Shown one piece after another: positions 43,422 through 54,000 of a stretch of DNA of 64,000 nt. Location of the stretch: positions 434,001 through 498,000 of the forward strand of contig NZ_JABAOB010000003.1 in assembly GCF_012726295.1 (NCBI RefSeq), in the 5' to 3' direction. The DNA comes from Chitinophaga sp. Ak27 (GTDB lineage: Bacteria; Bacteroidota; Bacteroidia; Chitinophagales; Chitinophagaceae). Below the pieces are notes generated by a model. It was not told where the DNA came from. It saw only the letters and a list, made by a program, of their open reading frames with translations, and searched no databases. How positions within the stretch are numbered: the first letter of the stretch is position 1; the number at the start of each line of letters is the position of its first letter. The position numbers and the translations under genes were made by a program.

Positions 43422-44558
43422 CTACCACCGGTTCTTTGACTTGAAAAGTAAAGCGGGAGTAAATATGATATAATACAGCACCATAAAGATGTCCATCAGC
43501 CAGCTGAACTTGAAAAGATCACTTTCATCCAGTTTACGCATGGCGGCATAGGTAATGATAGACTGTACCAATATTTTAAGTCCGAAGATCCCCAGCACAT
43601 ACCAGAGGATGGGAGGCGGGAAGAACAGCCCTGCAATAAAAGCAGGATAGAAAAGGAAATGAGTCAGGGAAAATAAGCCCAAAACAAACTTGTGGCTGAA
43701 GCGGTAATGTTTGCCGGTAGACATATGCCGGGTTTTTTGCCTGAACCAGCTGTTCCAGTTTTGTTTAGGCTCCGAATAGGTAAATGCCTGTTTATCGATC
43801 ACTACGCCCACATTTTTCCTGTTGGCGGCCGTATTTACAAACAGGTCGTCGTCGCCACTGGCAATATGCTGGTGGCTGGTGAAGCCTTTATGCTTAAAGA
43901 ATAATTCTCTTTTATACGCCAGGTTACGTCCTACGCCCATGTAAGGCATACCGCTCATGGCAAAAGAGAGATGTTGCAGAGCGCTGAAGAAAGTTTCGTA
44001 GCGGATAATTTTATTGAGGAAACCGGGTTTCTTATGATAAGCCCCGTATCCCAGCACAATTTCTTTGTTGTTGGTAAATCCCTGGCTCATCAGCGAAAGC
44101 CAGTAAGTACTGCCAGGCTTGCAGTCCGCGTCTGTTAACAGTACAGTGTCGAACTGGGCGCCTTTTAAGCCGATGGATAAAGGATATTTTTTGCCTGGGA
44201 TAAATTTCGCCGGCTGCTTGATTTCAATATGACGATAATGGGGATACCCTGGCTCTATGGAACGCAGGTAGTATTTCGTATCGTCTTCGGAGTTATCGTT
44301 CACCACAATCACCTCGTATTCTGGTTTCATATGCTGGTGGTAACGCTGTTGCAAAACCCCCGGCAGGTTTTTCTGCAGGTTCAACTCTTCATCCTTGGCA
44401 CAGATGATGACTGAAAAAGACCCGTCAGGCGTATGATCAAGGTCAAATTTACGTCTATAAAAAGCTACCCGGGAGAAGATAAAAAGAAAATAAATGATCT
44501 GTATCCCTGCAACGGTAGCAAAAAAGTATAAGGCAATTTCCCCTAGATGGTCCAGCAT
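43422..44558 (-). CDS. Family 2 glycosyltransferase, membrane-bound
   Basis: 378 residues: an N-terminal membrane helix, the GT-A core (VIICAKDEELNL, VVNDNSEDD, DxD motif TDADC), GDDDLF and a QxxRH-like RQKTRHMSTG, then two to three C-terminal membrane segments. Likely adds sugars to a lipid-linked or cell-surface glycan; acceptor and donor are not evident. It stands alone after a hairpin repeat. Confidence 0.8.
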   Translation of the reverse strand: MLDHLGEIALYFFATVAGIQIIYFLFIFSRVAFYRRKFDLDHTPDGSFSVIICAKDEELNLQKNLPGVLQQRYHQHMKPEYEVIVVNDNSEDDTKYYLRSIEPGYPHYRHIEIKQPAKFIPGKKYPLSIGLKGAQFDTVLLTDADCKPGSTYWLSLMSQGFTNNKEIVLGYGAYHKKPGFLNKIIRYETFFSALQHLSFAMSGMPYMGVGRNLAYKRELFFKHKGFTSHQHIASGDDDLFVNTAANRKNVGVVIDKQAFTYSEPKQNWNSWFRQKTRHMSTGKHYRFSHKFVLGLFSLTHFLFYPAFIAGLFFPPPILWYVLGIFGLKILVQSIITYAAMRKLDESDLFKFSWLMDIFMVLYYIIFTPALLFKSKNRW

Positions 44559-44566
44559 AATGCTGG

Positions 44567-44574
44567 CAAAAATA
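44567..44574 (-). promoter_or_regulatory. -7 promoter motif of the glycosyltransferase (TATTTTTG)
   Basis: Exact TAnnTTTG on the minus strand, 8 bases before the ATG at 44558. Confidence 0.4.
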
Positions 44575-44610
44575 TAATATTTTTATTATCTGTAAAAGAA
44601 TATTATTCGG

Positions 44611-44660
44611 TGTCATTCGCTTCAATAGCTTTTTGCTTTCTGTTTTCCGCTTTAAGCTTT
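44611..44660 (+). repeat. Family A hairpin repeat, right half only
   Basis: Contains ATTCGCTTCAATAGC followed by the T-rich arm as in copy 3, but no left arm nearby. It sits in the divergent gap before tgt, directly upstream of the tgt -7 motif. Confidence 0.7.
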
Positions 44661-44664
44661 ACCT

Positions 44665-44672
44665 TATCTTTG
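44665..44672 (+). promoter_or_regulatory. -7 promoter motif of tgt (TATCTTTG)
   Basis: Exact TAnnTTTG 19 bases before the GTG start of tgt, immediately after the repeat fragment. Confidence 0.45.
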
Positions 44673-44691
44673 CGGCCTGAAATACTGTTGC

Positions 44692-45822
44692 GTGAATTTT
44701 GAACTGATAACTACAGATAGTGGCAGCAATGCCCGGGCGGGGAAAATTACTACCGCTCATGGCGAAATAGAAACGCCCATTTTTATGCCCGTTGGCACTG
44801 TTGGCAGTGTAAAAGCGGTGACCCAGGAACAACTGAGGGCTGATGTGCAGGCCCAGATCATCCTGGGGAATACATATCATTTATATTTAAGACCGGGCCT
44901 GGAAGTATTATCCCAGGCGGGAGGCCTCCATAAATTTAATGGCTGGGACCGGCCCATTCTCACAGACAGTGGTGGCTACCAGGTATTTTCCCTGGCAGCC
45001 AATCGTAAAATCAAAGAAGAAGGGGTAGTGTTTCAGTCCCATATTGATGGCTCCCGTCACCTTTTTACCCCTGAAAACGTGATGGATATCCAGCGCACCA
45101 TCGGCGCCGATATTATCATGGCGTTTGACGAATGCCCGCCTTATCCGTCTGAATACCGCTATGCGCGCAAGTCGATGGAGCTCACGCACCGTTGGCTCGA
45201 TCGCTGTATCCAGCGCCTGAACGATACGCAGCCGGCTTACGGTCACGAACAAACGTTGTTTCCCATTGTACAGGGGAGTACCTATAAAGATCTCCGTAAG
45301 GCCTCGGCCGAATTTATCGCTTCCCGCAACTGTGCCGGTAATGCTATTGGTGGATTGAGCGTAGGCGAGCCGGAAGAAGATATGTATGAAATGTGCGGAC
45401 TGGTATGTGAAGTACTGCCATCCGACAAGCCCCGCTACCTGATGGGCGTGGGCACGCCATGGAATATCCTGGAAAACATTGCCCTGGGAGTAGATATGTT
45501 CGACTGTGTAATGCCTACCCGCAACGGTAGAAATGGCATGCTTTTCACGTGGAATGGGGTAATGAACATCCGTAATAAAAAATGGGCGACCGATTTTAGT
45601 CCGATAGATGAAAACAGCACCTGCTTTGCTACCAGTCGGTATTCCCGCGCCTACCTGCGCCACCTGTTTGTGGCCGGAGAAATCCTGGGGATGACGCTGG
45701 CCAGTATTCACAACCTGGCTTTTTACCTCGAGCTGGTACAGGAAGCCCGTAAACAAATATTGGCAGGTACTTTTGCTGCCTGGAAAACAGGAATGGTGCA
45801 ACAGCTGAAAACACGCCTGTAA
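44692..45822 (+). CDS. tgt: tRNA-guanine transglycosylase
   Basis: Replaces guanine 34 of GUN tRNAs with preQ1. 376 residues from GTG 44692. TDSGGYQVFSL, GGLSVGEPEEDM and the catalytic-Asp FDCVMPTRNGRNG are intact. At the zinc site, aligning YSRAYL with E. coli Tgt, the usual Cys302-x-Cys304-x2-Cys307 reads Ser309-x-Cys311-x2-Thr314, so only one Cys and His340 (SIHNL) remain. I recall this Cys loss from other Bacteroidota Tgt. It is followed 38 bases later by an LptF/G-type permease gene; both face plus. Confidence 0.92.
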   Translation: MNFELITTDSGSNARAGKITTAHGEIETPIFMPVGTVGSVKAVTQEQLRADVQAQIILGNTYHLYLRPGLEVLSQAGGLHKFNGWDRPILTDSGGYQVFSLAANRKIKEEGVVFQSHIDGSRHLFTPENVMDIQRTIGADIIMAFDECPPYPSEYRYARKSMELTHRWLDRCIQRLNDTQPAYGHEQTLFPIVQGSTYKDLRKASAEFIASRNCAGNAIGGLSVGEPEEDMYEMCGLVCEVLPSDKPRYLMGVGTPWNILENIALGVDMFDCVMPTRNGRNGMLFTWNGVMNIRNKKWATDFSPIDENSTCFATSRYSRAYLRHLFVAGEILGMTLASIHNLAFYLELVQEARKQILAGTFAAWKTGMVQQLKTRL

Positions 45823-45847
45823 AAGTTCGGACTATAAAATAAACTAA

Positions 45848-45855
45848 TATCTTTG
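45848..45855 (+). promoter_or_regulatory. -7 promoter motif (TATCTTTG) before the LptF/G-type gene
   Basis: Exact TAnnTTTG 5 bases before the ATG at 45861; it would allow expression independent of tgt. Confidence 0.4.
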
Positions 45856-45860
45856 GGGTC

Positions 45861-46940
45861 ATGACTAAGATTGACTGGTATATTTTACGCAAGCTCATAG
45901 GTACTTTCATTTACTCCCTGATGATATTCCTATTGATTTCCGTAGTGATCGACACCACGGAAAAAATAGATGATTTCATGAAGCATCACCTGTCGCTGCA
46001 TGAAATTATAGTGGACTATTATTTTGGTTTTATTCCGCATATCCTGGCGTTATTATTCCCGCTGTTTATATTCCTGTCGGTTATATTTTTCACTTCCAAG
46101 ATGGCGTATCGCTCGGAGATTATCGCCATCCTGGCGGCTGGCGTCAGTTTCCGCCGCTTTCTGCGCCCTTACTGGATGGGGGCTTTCCTGTTTGGCGGTA
46201 TCCTCTGGCTGGCCAACTATTGGGTGGTACCCAATGCCAACCGCATCCGAACCACTTTCGAAAACAAATACCTGCATAGTCACGACGATGAAAAGGCGCA
46301 GTACAACCGTACCACCCGTATCGATAGTTTTACGTATGTTACCTTTGGCAGCTATGATCCCAACTATAAGAGCGGTAGTAATTTTGTGCTGTCTACCGTA
46401 AATAAGCAGACCATGTCATTCAAAATGAAGGCCGACAGGATTACCTGGGACTCCACTACCAAAAAGTGGCGGCTGGATTATGTGACCATGCGTACTATGA
46501 ATGGCTTGAAAGAACAGTGGAGCAATAAGCAGGACACCATGCTAAAGCTCGCCCTGCTGCCTAAAGACCTGGTAGATGAAAAGAACCTGCAGGAAGCGAT
46601 GACGACTCCGGAGCTGAGAAAGTTTATCAAGCGTGAAAGCATCCGTGGATCAGAGGGATTAAATACTTATTGGGTAGAATATTACCGCAGAACGGCAGCT
46701 GCCTTTGCTGTGGTGGTGCTCACACTGATCGGGGGCATTATCGCTGCCAAAAAAGTAAGGGGAGGAAGTGGATTACACCTGGCCCTGGGTATTGTGATCA
46801 GCGCAAGTTATATCATCTTCCTTCAGTTTGCTACGGTGTTTTCTGTTAAGGCTGACCTGGATCCTTTGCTGGCAGTGTGGATACCCAATTTTATATTCGG
46901 GGGGCTCGCCTTTTATCTGTATCGCCGGGCGCCCAAATGA
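45861..46940 (+). CDS. LptF/LptG family permease
   Basis: 359 residues: N-terminal helix region MTKIDWYILRKLIGTFIYSLMIF, further membrane segments, a periplasmic jellyroll region (about 115-270), and C-terminal helices. Matches YjgP/YjgQ proteins that, as a pair with LptB, extract LPS from the inner membrane. Only one of the two is here. Whether it is LptF or LptG cannot be decided. Confidence 0.82.
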   Translation: MTKIDWYILRKLIGTFIYSLMIFLLISVVIDTTEKIDDFMKHHLSLHEIIVDYYFGFIPHILALLFPLFIFLSVIFFTSKMAYRSEIIAILAAGVSFRRFLRPYWMGAFLFGGILWLANYWVVPNANRIRTTFENKYLHSHDDEKAQYNRTTRIDSFTYVTFGSYDPNYKSGSNFVLSTVNKQTMSFKMKADRITWDSTTKKWRLDYVTMRTMNGLKEQWSNKQDTMLKLALLPKDLVDEKNLQEAMTTPELRKFIKRESIRGSEGLNTYWVEYYRRTAAAFAVVVLTLIGGIIAAKKVRGGSGLHLALGIVISASYIIFLQFATVFSVKADLDPLLAVWIPNFIFGGLAFYLYRRAPK

Positions 46941-46961
46941 TGCCAGTTTCAACGAGTTTAT

Positions 46962-46993
46962 AAAGGTTGTATCAAGAAAAGGATACAACCTTT
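46962..46993 (+). terminator. Terminator of the LptF/G-type gene
   Basis: 12-bp perfect stem (46962-46973 with 46982-46993) and 8-nt loop, followed by TGTTTTATA. Confidence 0.75.
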
Positions 46994-47277
46994 TGTTTTA
47001 TATAAATGGATTGCATAAACATTCCAACTTCGCTTATACCGCTCTGCCGGACATTATTTTCAGCCGATTTTTCTTTCAAAATTTTCAATTCATTCTGAAA
47101 ATTTTACATTTCTTTAACGTCTATATAAATGTAAATTATTTAACATATACTAATAATTTATTGTTAATATATTACAATGTATTACTGCTATCTTGTTGCT
47201 TTGTGCTACTGCTTATTTATCGTTGTTAATTTGGCATTAAATACCATGAAATGGTGGTAACTTCGTTAACAAATCAT

Positions 47278-47285
47278 TACTTTTG
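47278..47285 (+). promoter_or_regulatory. -7 promoter motif of the citrate synthase gene (TACTTTTG)
   Basis: Exact TAnnTTTG, 43 bases before ATG 47329. Confidence 0.45.
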
Positions 47286-47328
47286 ACTATTGATCGATTT
47301 TGTTTTCATTAATAACAATAGCAGTAAA

Positions 47329-48654
47329 ATGGGGTACATAAAAGAGAAATTCAAGGTTAAAGCAGATGAACTTAACATTGAAGTAAAAGATCTGGTAAAG
47401 AATCACGGTAACAAAAAAATTGAAGATGTAACACTGGCGCAGGTTTACCAGGGTATGCGTGGTATTACCGGGTTAGTCACTGAAACTTCCTTACTGGATG
47501 CCAACGAAGGGATTCGTTTTCGCGGATATTCTATTCCGGAGTTAAGAGAACATTTACCAAAAGCGCCGGGAGGTGCAGAACCCTTGCCGGAAGGTTTATT
47601 TTACCTGATGCTGATCGGTGAACTGCCTACTGAAGCTGATGTACAATACCTCTCCAGCATGTGGGGCCGTCGTTCTCATGTACCTAATCACGTTTTCGCT
47701 GCTATTGATGCATTGCCTATCACTACCCACCCGATGACCATGTTCAACGTGGGTATCATGGCATTACAAACAGAATCTTCTTTCGCACATGAATATGCGG
47801 AAGGAATGAACAAAAAAGACTACTGGAGTTTCACCTATGAGGATACCATGAACCTCATTGCCCGTTTACCGCGTATTGCAGCTTATGTATATCGTCGTAA
47901 ATATAAAGGTGGCCAACATATTCAGCCTAACGGCATGCTCGACTGGGCAGGTAACTTTGCACATATGCTGGGGTATTCCGATGAAGGATTTAAAGAACTG
48001 ATGCGCCTGTACATGGTGATTCACGCCGATCATGAAGGTGGTAACGTGAGTGCACACACGACGCACCTGGTAGGTTCTGCCCTCAGCGATGCTTATTTAT
48101 CGTTCGCTGCCGGTATGAACGGTCTGGCAGGTCCTTTACACGGTTTGGCTAACCAGGAAGTAATCAAATGGATACTCCAGATGCGTGAAGAGCTGGGTGG
48201 CGGTGTGCCTACCAAAGAGCAAATTACTGCCTATGTTCAGAAAACACTCTCTGAAGGTAAAGTAGTACCGGGCTATGGTCACGCAGTATTGCGTAAAACA
48301 GATCCGCGCTTTACTGCACAGATGGAATTTGCCAAGAAACATCTTCCAAACGATGAGCTGGTGAAAATTGTGTGGACCGTATACGAAACAGTACCGCCTA
48401 TTCTGCAGGACCTGGGTAAAGTAAAGAACCCATGGCCTAACGTAGATGCTCACTCCGGCGCATTGCTGGTACACTATGGTATGGTAGAATATGAATTCTA
48501 TACCGTATTGTTTGGCGTATCCCGCGCATTGGGCGTACTCGCTTCTCTTTGCTGGGACAGAGCACTGGGACTTTCCCTGGAAAGACCAAAATCCGTTACC
48601 ACCGAGTGGATGAAGCAATTTGTAGAAGGTAAAGTAGATGCAGTAGCCGAATAG
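47329..48654 (+). CDS. gltA: Citrate synthase, eukaryotic/mitochondrial type
   Basis: Condenses oxaloacetate and acetyl-CoA in the TCA cycle. ATG 47329 (MGYIKEKF) chosen; the upstream frame is low-complexity. 441 residues. Catalytic His271 ([10 protein letters not shown]), His318 ([10 protein letters not shown]) and Asp373 (NVDAHSG) nearly match the numbering of pig heart enzyme (274/320/375). Long stretches such as [16 protein letters not shown] ([20 protein letters not shown]), [10 protein letters not shown] and [14 protein letters not shown] match animal mitochondrial citrate synthase rather than the short type or hexameric E. coli GltA. Monocistronic, with terminator. Confidence 0.93.
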   Translation: MGYIKEKFKVKADELNIEVKDLVKNHGNKKIEDVTLAQVYQGMRGITGLVTETSLLDANEGIRFRGYSIPELREHLPKAPGGAEPLPEGLFYLMLIGELPTEADVQYLSSMWGRRSHVPNHVFAAIDALPITTHPMTMFNVGIMALQTESSFAHEYAEGMNKKDYWSFTYEDTMNLIARLPRIAAYVYRRKYKGGQHIQPNGMLDWAGNFAHMLGYSDEGFKELMRLYMVIHADHEGGNVSAHTTHLVGSALSDAYLSFAAGMNGLAGPLHGLANQEVIKWILQMREELGGGVPTKEQITAYVQKTLSEGKVVPGYGHAVLRKTDPRFTAQMEFAKKHLPNDELVKIVWTVYETVPPILQDLGKVKNPWPNVDAHSGALLVHYGMVEYEFYTVLFGVSRALGVLASLCWDRALGLSLERPKSVTTEWMKQFVEGKVDAVAE

Positions 48655-48672
48655 TTATAATTGTTTTTTACT

Positions 48673-48712
48673 AAAAAAGGCAAGTGGTGAATTTTTACCA
48701 TTTGCCTTTTTT
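48673..48712 (+). terminator. Terminator of the citrate synthase gene
   Basis: 16-bp stem (48673-48688 with 48697-48712, one G-U), 8-nt loop, T-rich tail. A classic intrinsic terminator 19 bases after the stop. Confidence 0.85.
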
Positions 48713-48792
48713 ATTTTTGTCATTCACTAAAAGCATAGATCATTTCTACTTTTACCGCCATATTATCCAATCCGATAGAATACCTGAAGGGA

Positions 48793-50853
48793 GTGGGCCC
48801 GCAGAAGGGAGAACTGCTCCGTAAGGAAATCAAGGTATATACCTTCGGAGATCTGCTCCAGTATTTTCCCTTCCGGTATGTAGATCGCACTAAGATCGAT
48901 AAAATTGCTTCCCTGAGCGGATATGAAGACTTTGTGCAGATCCGTGGAAAAATTATCAATATGGTGGTGATGGGAGAAAACAGGTCAAAAAGGCTGGTAG
49001 CCACTTTCCGCGATGAAACGGGTACCATCGACCTGGTATGGTTCCAGGGCTGGCAATGGATGCAAAAATCGCTGCGTGAAAATGTGGCCTACCTGGTATA
49101 TGGCCGTATATCCGTATTCAATGGTGTTACCCAGCTGGCACACCCTGAAATGGACCTGCTTACAGAGGAAATTGCTACCGGTAAACAATTTCTCGAACCG
49201 GTATATTATACCACCGAAAAGCTGAAAGCCCGCGGACTAACGGCAAAGGCTATAGGAAAACTCACCAGAAACCTGCTGGAACAGTTGTCGCCGCTCGAAA
49301 TCCGGGAAAATATTCCTTTGGATGTATTGCAGCAGTACCGGTTGATGCCCCGGTCGATGGCATATTTCAAAATACATTTCCCGGCTAATGAAGACGAAGC
49401 GCGCCTGGCGCAAAGGCGACTGAAATTTGAAGAATTATTTATTGCGCAGATACGTATCTGCCGGCTGAAACTGAAGCGGCACAAACAATCGCAGGGATAT
49501 GTATTTGGCGCCGTAGGCGATTCATTTAATGAATTCTACAACCAACATCTGCCCTTTTCCTTAACCGGCGCACAAAAAAGAGTATTAAGGGAAATCAGAA
49601 CCGATACCATGCATGGCCGGCAGATGAATCGGCTGCTGCAAGGAGATGTAGGTAGCGGCAAAACTATGGTAGCTTTGCTTACCATGCTGCTCGCTAAAGA
49701 CAACGGTTTCCAGGCTTGTTTGATGGCGCCCACAGAAATCCTTTCCCAGCAACATTTCAAGGGGATCGCGGAATTACTGGAACGTATGGACGTAAACGTA
49801 GCCCTGCTTACCGGCAGCATCAAAGGAAAAGCCCGGAAAAAAATACTGGAAGGCGCACTCGATGGCAGCATCGACATACTTGTAGGAACACATGCCCTGC
49901 TGGAAAAAGAAGTACAGTTTAAAAACCTGGGGATGGCCATTGTAGACGAACAACACCGCTTTGGAGTGGCACAACGGGCACGCCTATGGGAGAAAAATCA
50001 CATACCGCCGCATATCCTTGTAATGACAGCAACGCCTATCCCAAGAACATTGGCGATGACTATATACGGCGACCTTGATGTGTCCGTAATTGATGAAATG
50101 CCCCCGGGGCGTAAGCCTATTACCACCGTGCATCGTACGGAATATCAACGGCCCCAGGTCATGGATTTTATCAGAACAGAAATAAAGAAAGGCCGGCAGG
50201 CCTACATTGTATACCCACTGATTGAAGACTCGGAAAAGCTGGATTATGAAAACCTGATGAATGGGTATGAAGAAGTAAAAGCCTTTTTCCCTGAACCGCA
50301 GTTTTATATCAGTATGGTGCATGGCCGACAGCCGGCAGACCAGCGCCAGACCAACATGCAGCGCTTTGTTACCGGCGATACCCATATCATGGTGGCTACC
50401 ACCGTGATTGAAGTTGGGGTGAATGTACCCAACGCTTCTGTGATGGTGATTGAAAGTACAGAACGCTTTGGCTTGTCGCAGCTGCACCAGCTGAGAGGAA
50501 GGGTAGGACGGGGCGCCGAACAATCGTTCTGCATACTCATGACTGGCAATAAACTCAGCCAGGATTCCAAAGAGCGTATCAACGTAATGGTACAAACCAA
50601 CGATGGGTTCATTATTTCCGAAAAAGACATGGAGCTTAGGGGCCCCGGCGATATTGAAGGAACCCGGCAAAGCGGGGTGCTCGACTTTAAACTGGCCGAT
50701 ATTGTAGCCGATAAACCTATCCTGGATGCGGCCCGGGCCAGCGCAGAAAAAATATTGTCCGAAGACACCGATTTGCTGTTGCCTGAGAATCAGGCATTAA
50801 AAGAATTTTTAGCCGCCCAGCGAAGTAAATCCGCGTGGAGTAAAATTTCCTGA
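48793..50853 (+). CDS. recG: ATP-dependent DNA helicase RecG
   Basis: Remodels stalled replication forks and Holliday junctions. 686 residues from GTG 48793. Wedge/OB domain, Walker A GDVGSGKT (near residue 285), DEQH box [18 protein letters not shown], and the C-terminal QLRGRVGRG. The start is unusual: protein-like in-frame sequence (NPIEYLKG) continues upstream to a stop at 48736-48738 but contains no ATG, GTG or TTG. The true start could be ATC 48739, ATT 48742 or ATA 48760, or a base is miscalled. Confidence 0.9.
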   Translation: MGPQKGELLRKEIKVYTFGDLLQYFPFRYVDRTKIDKIASLSGYEDFVQIRGKIINMVVMGENRSKRLVATFRDETGTIDLVWFQGWQWMQKSLRENVAYLVYGRISVFNGVTQLAHPEMDLLTEEIATGKQFLEPVYYTTEKLKARGLTAKAIGKLTRNLLEQLSPLEIRENIPLDVLQQYRLMPRSMAYFKIHFPANEDEARLAQRRLKFEELFIAQIRICRLKLKRHKQSQGYVFGAVGDSFNEFYNQHLPFSLTGAQKRVLREIRTDTMHGRQMNRLLQGDVGSGKTMVALLTMLLAKDNGFQACLMAPTEILSQQHFKGIAELLERMDVNVALLTGSIKGKARKKILEGALDGSIDILVGTHALLEKEVQFKNLGMAIVDEQHRFGVAQRARLWEKNHIPPHILVMTATPIPRTLAMTIYGDLDVSVIDEMPPGRKPITTVHRTEYQRPQVMDFIRTEIKKGRQAYIVYPLIEDSEKLDYENLMNGYEEVKAFFPEPQFYISMVHGRQPADQRQTNMQRFVTGDTHIMVATTVIEVGVNVPNASVMVIESTERFGLSQLHQLRGRVGRGAEQSFCILMTGNKLSQDSKERINVMVQTNDGFIISEKDMELRGPGDIEGTRQSGVLDFKLADIVADKPILDAARASAEKILSEDTDLLLPENQALKEFLAAQRSKSAWSKIS

Positions 50854-50879
50854 GCATTTTAACGTTTATTAATTGATGA

Positions 50880-50970
50880 CGCGTAAAGCAAAAAGCTGCT
50901 GAAGTAGTAAGTCACTTGCATCCCGTTTAACCTGTTTTTCTTCGTTTTCAACACTTTCTGCTTTCCAGGA
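50880..50970 (+). repeat. Family A hairpin repeat, degenerate copy
   Basis: GCGTAAAGCAAAAAGCTGCTGAAG on the left and CTTCGTTTTCAACACTTTCTGCTTT on the right recall family A, but pairing is weak and the core has drifted. Between recG and the large cargo gene. Confidence 0.5.
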
Positions 50971-51043
50971 CCGTAACAATTTGAGTGGCTTCTGCGTTTA
51001 TAGTATTATATTGGTTTTTAACTATAAAATAAATCTGATCCCG

Positions 51044-54000
51044 TTGAAATTTACCTTCCCGACCGGCCTTATTGGATGGATGATATTCTGCTTGCTTCCC
51101 GGAGGATTTGCTCTGGCGCAGCAACGGCCTGTGAATTTTACTCCCCTGGATTTCAAAGAAAACAAAGGACAATGGAACCCGGATGTTATTTATAAAACTG
51201 AGTTTGATGGCGCTTCCGTCTTTCTCAGGAAAACCGGATTTACTTTTCTGATGTATAACCCGGATGATATGTGGGCGCTGGATGAGGCAGTACATGGACA
51301 TTCCCACCGGGCCGATTCTATCAAGTACATTCACCGTAATGATTTCAGTAACAAACCCAATGCTTCCGCCAATATGCCCGACACCCACCTGCCGGGAGAT
51401 AACAGCGGAGAAAAGCCACCTCCAAGGCCCGGAAGCTTTCCCGATGTACGAGGACATGCCTATAACATCACTTTCCTGAACGCCAACCCAAACCCGGAAA
51501 TGGTGCCGGAAAAGCAACAGGATGTGGTAAGCAATTATTTTATCGGCAACGATCGCAGTAAATGGGCCGCCGGGGTTAAAGCATTCCAGGGCATTCATTA
51601 CAATTCCCTGTATCCCGGTATTGATGCACATATTTACTCAGAAGGATCCCAGCTGAAATACGACCTGATCATTCATCCCGGCGCTAACCCCGACAAGATT
51701 CAATTACAGTATGATGGTCCTACCGGTATGGAAATAAAAAAAGGACAGCTGTATGTGCATACCTCCGTTGGAGATGTGATAGAACAGTTGCCTTTTGCAT
51801 ATCAATATGTTAACAATGAACGTATAACCGTAAAGGTAGCCTATAAGCTGAATGGTAATAAACTCGGATTCAAGATTTCGGGCGACTATAACCCGGCGTA
51901 CCCGCTGGTGATAGACCCCATTTATGTTTTCTCTACCGTATCCGGTTCCCGGGCTGATAACTGGGGCTTTACCGCTACCTATGATGATGCCGGTAATTTT
52001 TACGGAGGAGGTATTGTATTTGGCGCGGGCTACCCAACCACACCTGGCGTAGTGCAGAGTGTTTTTATTGGCCCGGGCGGACAAACAGGTTTTGATATTG
52101 GTATTTCCAAATTCAATCCCACCGGGAACAAATTGATTTATGCTACTTACCTGGGTGGAAATGGCGCCGACCAGCCCCACAGCTTGTTTGTGGATAAGGA
52201 TGGTAACCTGGTGGTAGCCGGAAGAACCACTTCCCGCGACTACCCCAGCGATAAAGTGAAAGGCCCCGGAGGTGGATGGGATATTGTAGTTACTAAGCTG
52301 AATGCCGACGCCACCAAGATAATAGGTTCACTGGTGATTGGCGGTACCGGCGAGGATGGCGTAAATATCAGTGATGTGCGTTCCGGCGGCGCCCGCGTAC
52401 TATTACGTAACTACGGCGACGATGCTAGAAGTGAAGTAGTGGTAGATGATGCAGGATATATTTACATGACCAGCTGTACCCGTTCTGCCGACTTTCCTGT
52501 AGTGGGCAACGTGCTCCAAAAATCATTTGGCGGCGGGCAAGATGCTGTAGTCATGAAAATAAACCCACTTTGCCAGGACCTGGTATGGTCTACCTACTTG
52601 GGAGGTTCTAAAGAAGATGCAGGTTATGTCATCGCATTAAATGGCCTCAATACCCTGTACGTAGCTGGCGGAACCGCCAGCAGCGATTTCCCGATTAAAG
52701 GAACGACCAAGTATACAGCGTATCGTGGTGGCGTATGCGATGGCTTTATTGCCCATATTACCAACGACGGGCAGTCAATATTACAAAGTACTTTCCTCGG
52801 ATCTGATGATCCATCGGCTGACCAGATCTATGGTATTCAACTCGATAAGAAGGGATTTGTATACGTAATGGGCACTACAGAGGGAGCCTGGCCTATTAAA
52901 CTGCTGGCCAGTACTTACTACAATGGCAACGGATTACAGTTCATTTCAAAACTGAAAGCAGATTTATCAGATTTCGTATACTCTACCACGTTTGGTAAAA
53001 GCAGAACGCTGGTATCTTCTCCCAATATTTCCCCTACTGCCTTCCTGGTAGACCGGTGTGAGAATGTGTATGTGTCGGGTTGGGGGGGAGGCATCAACCA
53101 GGGCGATGGTTATCCCAATTCCACCACATTCGGTATGTATGTAAGTCCGGATGCATTGCAACGCAGTACAGATGGAATGGACTTCTATTTCTTTGTATTA
53201 CAGCGCGACGGCGTTGCTCCTCTATACGGCAGTTATTTTGGCGGAAATGGTTTATACGAGCACGTAGATGGAGGGACCAGCCGGTTCGATAGAAACGGTA
53301 TTATCTACCAGGGTATTTGTGCATGGTGTGAAGTGAGCCAGTCGGGTTTTAAACCGGCATATCCTACTACACCCGGCGCTTATTCCAGTACGCCTCCACG
53401 CGGATGTAACTTTGGCGCGCTCAAAATTGCGTTTAACCTGGACGGTGTGAAAGTAGGCGCCAAAACGCTGGATCGGCGTAAAAACTATTGTGCACCGGAA
53501 GAAATTACGTTTGTAGATACCACCGGCCGCCCCGGCAAAACCTACGAATGGTCTTTCGGCGATGGCTCCCCGTTGCTGACCGGCGGCCCCGAGCTGGATA
53601 CTGTAAAACACCTGTTTAGCAAGGTTGGGTCCTATCGCGTTAGGGTAGTAAAGTTTGATCCCAATAGCTGTAACGGATCCGATACTGCTTATGTCGATGT
53701 AAAGCTGGGAAACAATGAAGCCAAGTTTGACCTGGTGGCCAAACGCGAACAACCCTGCGACCAGTTGAAATACTCTTTTACTAATCCGCTTCCTCCTCCT
53801 GCCTCCGGCCCATACAGGGATAGTTCATTTATACTGGATTTTGGCGATGGTACTCCGTTACAATACACCAGTATGATGACGCCGGTGATGCACTTTTATA
53901 AGGCTGCAGGCATATACAACGCCAGCTTAACGTTGGTGGACACCAACTTTTGTAACGCACCGCAAACTGTTACGCGGCCATTACGTGTAGCCATTAACGT

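Larger units (their letters stand above)
46941..47328. other. Intergenic stretch upstream of the citrate synthase gene
   Basis: 388 bp. It has the hairpin at 46962-46993 ending the permease gene, then about 250 bp very rich in A and T (roughly 47040-47270), and a -7 motif at 47278. I see no gene. The AT-rich block may bend DNA or bind regulators. Confidence 0.5.

Noticed and set aside
44908..45801. Minus-strand open frame of 297 codons antisense to tgt
   Set aside because: tgt is clear over the same bases; the antisense translation has no recognisable domain and reads as a codon-bias shadow.
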